Source of the DNA: Pycnococcus provasolii
Taxonomy: Eukaryota; Chlorophyta; Pseudoscourfieldiophyceae; Pseudoscourfieldiales; Pycnococcaceae
Assembly: GCA_938743325.2 (NCBI GenBank)
Contig: OW568869.1
Coordinates: forward strand, 682,001-746,000
Direction of reading: 5' to 3'
DNA: 64,000 nucleotides
Shown here: piece by piece, positions 57,658 to 64,000 of the stretch
How the letters are laid out: each line of letters opens with the position of its first letter
Position numbering within the stretch: the stretch's first letter is position 1
Position numbers and translations under genes: made by a program
The notes under the pieces: generated by a model
Database searches by the model: none
Seen by the model: only the letters and a program-made list of their open reading frames with translations
What the model was told of the DNA's origin: nothing

Positions 57658-59068
57658 ATGATGAGCAGCACGCGCGACCGTACGTCGGAGTTCTTCAGCA
57701 TAGCGGATCGACTCGGTGGATCCGTCGGTGCGTCTGCGTCAGGAGGAGGAGGAGCAGGTGCTGGTTCTGGTCTAGCTCCTAGGGGTCTCTCTGGGTCTTC
57801 TCTGGGTTCGTCTTCTCTTGGTGCTCCCGCTTTGTCGAAAGTCGATTCGTCGCTGTTTGCTTCCAAGGCGTCTTCGATTGGCATGGGAATACACGCGACG
57901 TCCACGAAACTCGCACGACTCGCGGCACTCGCGAAGAGAACGTCCATGTTCGACGACCCCGCGCGCGAAATCGCTGAACTTACCGGTGTCATCAAGCAGG
58001 ACATCGCCTCGCTCAACGCCGCGATCTCGGACCTGCAAAATCTATCAAGAGGAACGTCGGGGTCTAACAAACAAACAGCCGCGCACGGAACGACCGTCGT
58101 CAACAACCTGAAAACGAAACTCATGGGTGCGATGAAGCAGTTCAAGGAGGTGCTCACAGTGAGAAACGAGAACCTCAAGGTGCAGGAGAGCCGTAGAAGC
58201 AGATTCACCGCAAGCCCGTCCAAGTTGCCTAGTCAAGGCGACGGTGGTGTGAGACAGCCTCTGCTTGGAGCGGCGCCGTCGTCGTCACCACTACCACTCG
58301 GCAGGTATGCTGCGGCGGCTTCGGGTGGTGGAGATATGGCGATGCCTACCCCGTCAACGTCGGACGCGGCGGCGGCAGGAGCCTCGGACAAACCTCCTGT
58401 GCGGCCGCCGCCGCACTGGGCGACGTCGTCGACACAACCGACGTCTGTGGAGCCTGGCGGTGGTCACCCTCACCTGCGCCGCCGCCAGCAAGGCGGCGGC
58501 AGCAGCGTGATGGTTGACAATGCCACTGGCCCACCGTCCAGGTGGGTGTTCGGAGAGGTTGGGTGGGAAGGGAAGGAGGGTAGGAGGAGGTGCGGTGTGG
58601 TTTTGAACGTGCGATACCATAGACGAAAGAGTGGGAAATCTTCAAACGACGAACAAAATACCGAAAGCTAACCTTACACATCCTCACACACGCACAAAAC
58701 AACAAACAAACAGCCGTGCACCCACCACGCCGGGTATGCCACCACCTCCTCCCATGTTCCAGTCGCAAGCACTTGTTGCACAGAACTCGTCCTACGTGTC
58801 TGCACGCAGCGAAGCGATCGCTCAGGTTGAGAGCACCATCACAGAGCTGGGAGGGATTTTCTCACAGCTCGCTACCATGGTGCAGGAACAGGGCGAACTC
58901 GCCGTGCGCATCGACGAGAACGTCGAAGACACGCTAAGCAACGTTGAGGCTGGGCAAGGGGAGCTGCTCAAGTATCTAGACCGAATCAGCGGTAATCGCT
59001 GGCTCATTCTAAAGGTGCTCGGTGTCGTGCTATTCTTCCTGCTCATCTTCGTGCTTTTCGTTTTGTAG
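57658..59068 (+). CDS. SED5: Syntaxin-5/SED5 Qa-SNARE, two exons
   Basis: Exons 57658-58541 and 58714-59068 give 412 residues from a double ATG (57658, 57661). The N-terminus SSTRDRTSEFF is the syntaxin-5 signature peptide (Sly1-binding). The Habc region has KLARLAALAKRTSMFDDPAREIAELTGVIKQDI, and NLKVQESRR follows. Exon 2 encodes the SNARE helix (EAIAQVESTITELGGIFSQ to GELAVRIDENVEDT, with the zero-layer Gln) and a C-terminal anchor (LILKVLGVVLFFLLIFVLFVL). The join at TCCAG/GTGGGT and AACAG/CC is phase 2 and restores Ser. Function: fusion of ER-derived and intra-Golgi vesicles at the cis-Golgi. A Gly/Ser/Pro-rich linker between Habc and SNARE is longer than in yeast or animals. Confidence 0.93.
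58542..58713 (+). other. Intron of the SED5 gene (GT-AG, 172 nt)
   Basis: Donor CCAG/GTGGGT at 58542 and acceptor AAACAG at 58708-58713. It splits a Pro/Ser linker between the Habc and SNARE parts. Without removal the SNARE motif and anchor would be out of frame. Confidence 0.82.
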
Positions 59069-59237
59069 CACACAATGATTCTCTATTTTCTCTTCCAACA
59101 GTACAGTATCAAAACACTTTCTTTCTTCAACCACAACGGGAGAGGAACGACCCACCCACGAAAAGTGGGCAAGGACAGACAAGAAGGGCTTTGTGTGACT
59201 TGTGTACTATGATTTTTATTTTATTTCACGCTCATCA

Positions 59238-62200
59238 TCAACTCTCCCAAGCAGGTCGCCTTGTCGACGATGTTGACCGTTGCGCGCTCCGTCCGGTGCG
59301 TTCATATGCAGATCCCGGCCGATACGCTGCACCTGGGCCGTACGGACTCTTTGCCGGCTCACTTGGCCGGTACTCCATTCCGGACGCCGCAGAACGGTGG
59401 CGGCTACCACGCGCCAGTCGCGCATTCTGCGCCGGAGGTGCGGTCGCCGCGCTGCGAACGCTGCGCACCTCCGCCGCAGCCTTCAGCAAAGCGATAGCTC
59501 GATCCTCGTCAGCCACGCCGAGCGCTGCGCGACGCCGAGCGGCGCCATCTGCGGGAGCCTCCGATGCTGCGATGTGATCCGTCTTGCCGGATACAACGCT
59601 GCGCGAGTCTTCCTCCACTACGCCGTAGCGGTCTGCCGTAGCCCAAGCTGCGTAACGGTCCACCGCACGTGCACCGCGCGCTCGCGTTGACGCGACGCGT
59701 GTCAGAGCCGCCGGTGCCGCGGCTCCCATGCGCTTCGCCTTGCGCGATGGTGCCGCCGACGTAGCCTTGCGCCTCTCCTCGTTGAGCTGCTTCTCGGTAG
59801 CTGCAAGCCGACTGCGAAGCTTCGCTCGCTCCTCGAGCGTAAACTCGAGAACCTTGCGAGTCGCGCGCTCGCCACGTCGGCCGTCGGGATGCCGTGCACC
59901 GGCAGGACTCAGGCTGCGTCCACGGCGGGAGGTGTACGGTGCCCGAAAGGCGGCACTGGGCTTAACAGCCGCCTCGCGCCTCGCCGCCTCGCCGTGCTTG
60001 GGCCGACCACCCGACGGGGGCGTGCTGCCCGTGGAATTGTCGCTCTCTGGGCTGCTCGTTGCGGCCGACTGGAGCACCGTCGTCGGGGATGTGCCCCCCG
60101 CACCACCTGAATTGGCTGCTTTCTTGACGGGAGTCTTGGACGATCCCGTGCCGCGCGTGCCGATGCCACCTTTGGATAGCGTGGCAAGCACGCACCCCTC
60201 CAGCTGCAGCACTTCGAGGGTGAGCGCGTGCTGCGAGCTAGATGCCGTCGTCTTGGATGCCGCAGCGGATGCCGCAGCCACACGAGCCGCTTGCCTCGAG
60301 TCAGACGGCATGAGCTCGCCTGGCTTGAGCGGCTGTCCCGCCGACGCCCGGCGACTTGCGTAGTCCTCGATTGCCGCGTCGAGTGCCGCGCCGCTGAGAC
60401 CCGCGAGTGCCCGCGGCGCGGATGGAGGAGCATGGTTGTCGCCGTGGAAGTACCGGCGGCGAAGATTGCTGACAAGGCGCGTTGCCGCGGAGCTGATGAG
60501 AGAGTCGCGCTCTTCCGACTTCTTCTCCGCATCTGCTTCCTCATCTGCACCCGCATTTCCGCTCGACTTGTCCGCCGGTAAGCCGAGCAATTTGCACAGC
60601 TCGCGCTCTCGTCGCCGTGCGAGGTTAACCTGGGATTCCGCGTCCGCAACTCGTCCGTCCGCCTCGAGCAACATGCCGCGCACTCGCTCCGCCTCTGCCT
60701 CCGCGGCAGCCTCTGCCTCCCTAGCCTCAGCAACCTCCGAGCGAGTCTTCCCCTGAGCCGATTCCACATCAGCGCATGCCGCCTCCGCATCCGTGCGTGC
60801 CGTGCGTTCCGCCTTCAGCGCCGTTCGCAGTTCAGCCGTTGTCTCGGCGAGCTTCTTCGTCTTCGTCTGCTCGATCTGGTAGGCTTGCCACAGTTCACTC
60901 TGCTCCTTCACCTTCGACTCCAGTTCGCTGGCTCGGCGCTGCACCGTTGCCAGCTGCGCCTCCGCCGCATTTGCGCGCAGGTCTGCCGCATTTGCGCGCT
61001 CGCACTCCGCGCGCACTCTCACCGCAGCGCCATCGGCGGAGGCGTTTGCAGACTTGGCACGCTCGAGCATTGGGGCGTATGCGACGAGGCGCGCATGTGC
61101 ATCTTGCGCCGCGCGCGTCAGCTCCAGCCTCATCCTCGCGACGATCTCGCGCTGCTCTCGCACGGCATCTAGCGCAGCCCGGCTGGAAAGCGTCGCATCG
61201 GATGACACTTCCGTCATGGACCTGCTTGCATCCTCGATGGCTGATCCAAGCGCCTGCTTGCACGCAAGCACCTCGGCGGCCGCGTTCGAGATGGCGCTAC
61301 GCTGGTCCTCCGCAACCCGGCGTGCGAACACCTCGGCGTCGTGCTGTGCCGTCGCCTGGGCATTATCTGCTCGCTTTCCAGCCTCGGCAACCGCAGCGTC
61401 GCTCAGTGCAACCGCCCTGGCCACCTGCGCCGCTGCGCTCTCCGCCTCGCGTCGCTCGGCGGATGCAGCACGCTCGTTCGCCGCGCGCTCTCGCAGCGCC
61501 GCCTTTCCCTCGATGCGGTGGACTTCCTCGGCAGCCTTCGCGCGCGCCGCCTCGGCACGTACGGCTGCCGCCTTGGCATCTTCGAGTTCCTTGCGGCACG
61601 CCGACAGCTCTCGTTCCGCCGCGGCTGCGCGCGTCGCCTGCGCTTTACGTTCGATTCGTGCGGCGTCCACCTCCGCCTTGAGCCGATCAGCCTCTGACTT
61701 CGCCTCCGCCTCGAGCTGCTTGACTCTCTGGGTCATCTGCCCTCGTTCCTCATCCGCAGCCTTTTTCGCCTTGGCGAGCTGCTTGGCGGCGGACGACTTT
61801 GTGCGCGCACTGGTCTCCGCACTCGCTGCGCTCGCTTCGACTCGTGCTGTCTCCGCCGCTCCTTCGGCCATGTCCTTGGCGATGGCGACGACCGCCTGCA
61901 CGTCGAGCCTTGGTGCTTGTGCATTTTTCTGCTTTCTTGGTCTAGCACCTGGCATGACGTCTGCGAGCGCCTCCATAACCTCTCTCAGGATTTCTCGTCT
62001 GTGCGCCTCGACGTCCAAGGCGTCCGCCGGTTGTGCCTTGGCTGTCATTCTTGCTTTGGCACCGTAGTTGTGGTTTTCGTTGTATGCTCCTGCGCCGTCT
62101 CCGTGTACAGACGCCTCTGACCTTTCTCGCAGGGACACGTCGTCGAGGTCGAGGTGCCAAGCGTTTTGCGGTGGTTGCGTTCGATATCCTTTGTGCGTTT

Positions 62201-62414
62201 GCGTTTCCCAGCAGTCGGCCATGTATTCGTTCGCCACCACAGGAACGTTGCCACCGTTGCCGTTGTCATTGTCATGGTCGTCTTCTTCCCGTTCTTGCAT
62301 GTATGTGCGTGTATGTGCGCCTATGCGCGCAGAACCCATAGAGAGCACGGACGATCGTCCTCCTCCACCTCCACCTCCAGCCAACGGCGCGTGCAAGGAG
62401 GCGATGCCCGGCAT
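59238..62414 (-). CDS. Large alanine-rich coiled-coil protein
   Basis: A 1058-residue protein from the first in-frame ATG at 62412-62414. An N-terminal Gly/Asp-rich region (about 1-130) precedes a basic DVEAHRREILREVMEAL helix. About 450 residues of continuous Ala/Glu/Arg coiled coil follow (about 180-640, for example QRVKQLEAEAKSEADRLKAE). The rest is a disordered Ser/Pro/Arg-rich tail with a second coiled coil (EERAKLRSRLAATEKQLNEE) and a Tyr/Ser/Arg-rich end (EYRPSEPAKSPYGPG). No recognised domain. Such proteins are frequent in basal bodies, fibrous roots and the Golgi matrix of flagellates; which one applies here is not decidable. It is convergent with SED5 (169-bp gap). Confidence 0.8.
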   Translation of the reverse strand: MPGIASLHAPLAGGGGGGGRSSVLSMGSARIGAHTRTYMQEREEDDHDNDNGNGGNVPVVANEYMADCWETQTHKGYRTQPPQNAWHLDLDDVSLRERSEASVHGDGAGAYNENHNYGAKARMTAKAQPADALDVEAHRREILREVMEALADVMPGARPRKQKNAQAPRLDVQAVVAIAKDMAEGAAETARVEASAASAETSARTKSSAAKQLAKAKKAADEERGQMTQRVKQLEAEAKSEADRLKAEVDAARIERKAQATRAAAAERELSACRKELEDAKAAAVRAEAARAKAAEEVHRIEGKAALRERAANERAASAERREAESAAAQVARAVALSDAAVAEAGKRADNAQATAQHDAEVFARRVAEDQRSAISNAAAEVLACKQALGSAIEDASRSMTEVSSDATLSSRAALDAVREQREIVARMRLELTRAAQDAHARLVAYAPMLERAKSANASADGAAVRVRAECERANAADLRANAAEAQLATVQRRASELESKVKEQSELWQAYQIEQTKTKKLAETTAELRTALKAERTARTDAEAACADVESAQGKTRSEVAEAREAEAAAEAEAERVRGMLLEADGRVADAESQVNLARRRERELCKLLGLPADKSSGNAGADEEADAEKKSEERDSLISSAATRLVSNLRRRYFHGDNHAPPSAPRALAGLSGAALDAAIEDYASRRASAGQPLKPGELMPSDSRQAARVAAASAAASKTTASSSQHALTLEVLQLEGCVLATLSKGGIGTRGTGSSKTPVKKAANSGGAGGTSPTTVLQSAATSSPESDNSTGSTPPSGGRPKHGEAARREAAVKPSAAFRAPYTSRRGRSLSPAGARHPDGRRGERATRKVLEFTLEERAKLRSRLAATEKQLNEERRKATSAAPSRKAKRMGAAAPAALTRVASTRARGARAVDRYAAWATADRYGVVEEDSRSVVSGKTDHIAASEAPADGAARRRAALGVADEDRAIALLKAAAEVRSVRSAATAPPAQNARLARGSRHRSAASGMEYRPSEPAKSPYGPGAAYRPGSAYERTGRSAQRSTSSTRRPAWES

Positions 62415-63678
62415 ATGTACTACCCTTACCCAAATGGCACAAGCAGGCCGCGGAAATGAGTGAGGCGAGGGAAGGGAGAATAATGAACAGGGCGCGGCCC
62501 TGGGAGAGGTCAAAGAGGGTCCGAAGGCGAGTCTTCGAATCCAACCGAACTGCGCGTTCAAACCGAGCGAGGCTGCGAGGGAGTCGGGACCCCCCTGCCA
62601 CCTGCGGCCCTCCCGACAGGTCTCGCCTAGTCTTTTGTAAGCTCTCGCGTAACCTCTCGGCTCTCGCGTAACCTCTCTCGCGTAACCTCTCTCGGCTCAC
62701 TCTTCTCGGCTCAACTCTTCTCGGCTCTCAATTGATTGAGAAGGTTCATTCAAGACTTCAAGAGAGGTTTCAAGCAACGACGACAGGACAGGACAGGACG
62801 AAGAAGAAGACGCGGACTTGCCGGACTATCGTAGTACCCGGGTAGGTAAGGTGGGTAGGTACATAGGCGGAAGGAGCGAGAACTTGCCTGTGAAAAGAAT
62901 AGCTCGTACCATGGATGGTAGGCAAGTTGCAACGCATGAAGCTTGCATGAAGAATAGTCTAATGACCACCACGTTAGTCTATCAGCAGGTGACTGGTGAT
63001 GGCCTTGGCCGCCTTGGGTGGCTGGGAAGAACGCAGGGTGAGGCTCGTTGGAAAACGTCGTTGGAAAACGTCGTGGTTACGTGGTACAACTTGCAACTTG
63101 CAAGGCGTTCGTGTAAGGCGCCTTGCAAGTTGTGAAGTTGCACGTTGTCGCTTTATTACCACGTTGTCCGCGGATGGTAATAAAGTAATTTCGTACCACG
63201 GTCTCCTCACTGCCTGCCTGACCGCGGCTCCTTGTCCTTGGTAGAACTTGATGATAGACTATTCACTGCTATTCTCTCGTTCCTGCGTCTTGCAAGCCCG
63301 TCTTGCAAGCCCGTCTTGCTTCCTTACTTGAAAGTTTTGTAGTGGTAAAGGGTAAGTCTTACGACCAAGCTGTGTATCCCCATCCCCTTGACATCTTACT
63401 TCTACATGTCTCTTCTTTGAGAAGCCGACCTCTCAAGTCACGACGACGACGAGCACCGAAGCCACCGAGCACTGGCAGACTGGTGAAGGCTCTCATGAGT
63501 GAGGCTCTCCCTCCCGTCGTCTTGAAATCTCGTAGGGTAGGGAAAAAGAAGTTCACGAGAAGTTCACGCGCGATCATTCCATTCCATTCCCACCACAGAA
63601 CAGAACATTGTTGCCGGCCTGCACAACGAATCCATCTGCTTCACCAGTTCACCTTGTGCTCACTCGTCGTTATTGGCC
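62415..63678. other. Divergent intergenic region with short repeats and a hairpin
   Basis: Holds CTCTCGCGTAACCT direct repeats (about 62642-62695), CTTCTCGGCTC repeats (about 62700-62728) and a perfect hairpin at 63094-63132. No credible gene. Confidence 0.5.
63094..63132. repeat. Perfect 14-bp hairpin
   Basis: CAACTTGCAAGGCG (63094-63107) and its reverse complement CGCCTTGCAAGTTG (63119-63132) are separated by an 11-nt loop. No T-run follows it, so it is not a typical terminator. It may be an inverted-repeat footprint or structured RNA. Confidence 0.75.
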
Positions 63679-64000
63679 ATGGCAACTCAACTTGAGGAGG
63701 CTCGTAAGCAGCTAGCAAGAAGATGGCCTTCTTTCGCCCTCTTTTCTGCCGGCAGAGCTTCCCGGCAACGTTCTTTATCTTTACGCCACGCAGGCCTATG
63801 CGGAGCCGGTCAACGACGCCTATTCAGCGTGGCTATTTTCGTCACGGTGATCGGCGCGACGATGCTCAGCAGTGCTGCCGCAATGATGGACGCGCGCACA
63901 CGGGGCACCGACATGCAAACGAAAGACGCGAGAGATCTCACGGACAGACCAAACGCGGGGGACGCACACTTCGAACTTCACACCGCACACATGGGGATGC
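63679..64000 (+). CDS. Start of a signal-anchored protein (3' end outside window)
   Basis: The frame from the ATG at 63679 stays open to the right edge (107 codons). A basic N-terminal tail (about 1-47, rich in Arg) precedes a hydrophobic segment (FSVAIFVTVIGATMLSSAAA, about 49-68), then a hydrophilic stretch. This is the topology of a type II Golgi enzyme such as a glycosyltransferase, but the catalytic part lies beyond the window. Confidence 0.65.
   Translation, partial: MATQLEEARKQLARRWPSFALFSAGRASRQRSLSLRHAGLCGAGQRRLFSVAIFVTVIGATMLSSAAAMMDARTRGTDMQTKDARDLTDRPNAGDAHFELHTAHMGM

Noticed and set aside
61054-62067. Plus-strand Ser/Ala-rich frame opposite the large coiled coil
   Set aside because: Typical mirror of Ala/Glu-rich coding sequence, with no domain.

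Overview
This is nuclear DNA from a small, compact eukaryotic genome, most likely a unicellular flagellated alga; a prasinophyte-type green alga is my best guess. Almost every gene is one long ATG-to-stop reading frame with coding density near 75-80 percent. I could place only two spliceosomal introns (441 and 172 nt, GT-AG). Genes sit in convergent pairs with tiny 3' gaps (30-200 bp) and divergent pairs with wider promoters. The products are purely eukaryotic: Qa-SNARE, Spb1, double bromodomain, SPAG1-like dynein-assembly factor, a possible SYCP2-like axis protein. Two more look plastid-directed: a SepF homologue and a small transit-peptide protein. I saw no rRNA, tRNA, CRISPR, retroelement or viral gene.

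Left third (1-26 kb): a golgin-like coiled coil cut by the window edge; a Pro/Gln-rich coiled-coil protein; a membrane-anchored nucleotide-sugar epimerase; a small plastid protein; a GT34-like glycosyltransferase; a DEAD-box helicase; a TauD dioxygenase; a 1722-residue SPAG1-like TPR protein with near-identical internal repeats; a membrane-anchored nitroreductase; a histidine phosphatase; two membrane proteins of unknown function; and a GT29 sialyltransferase-like enzyme.

Middle (26-43 kb): a helical-repeat protein, a DUF1769-like protein, a double-bromodomain protein, the rRNA methyltransferase Spb1, an alpha-solenoid protein and a membrane protein. A rearranged zone follows: a transposase-like DNA-binding fragment, then a tandem segmental duplication (38841-43006 and 43707-47445). 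It carries two long paralogous surface proteins, with cytoplasmic EF-hands, one membrane span, a PAN/apple-like domain, a coiled coil and a DUF285/BspA-type 25-residue repeat array. An orphan C-terminal repeat cassette and a broken fragment of another family sit at the duplication edges. This is the most unusual part of the window.

Right third (47-64 kb): a JmjC oxygenase, the SepF homologue, the SYCP2-like protein, an EF-hand protein of ciliary type with a tiny first exon, syntaxin-5/SED5 in two exons, a large alanine-rich coiled coil, and the start of a signal-anchored protein at the right edge.

Short telomere-like tracts (CCCTAA/TTAGGG and variants) recur inside promoter regions. Several products suggest a shared secretory-pathway theme (golgin-like protein, SED5, epimerase, two glycosyltransferases and the surface receptors they could modify). 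Another group points to a flagellum (SPAG1-like, EF-hand protein), and one protein to meiosis. These links are inference from family identity, not from operon-like organisation.
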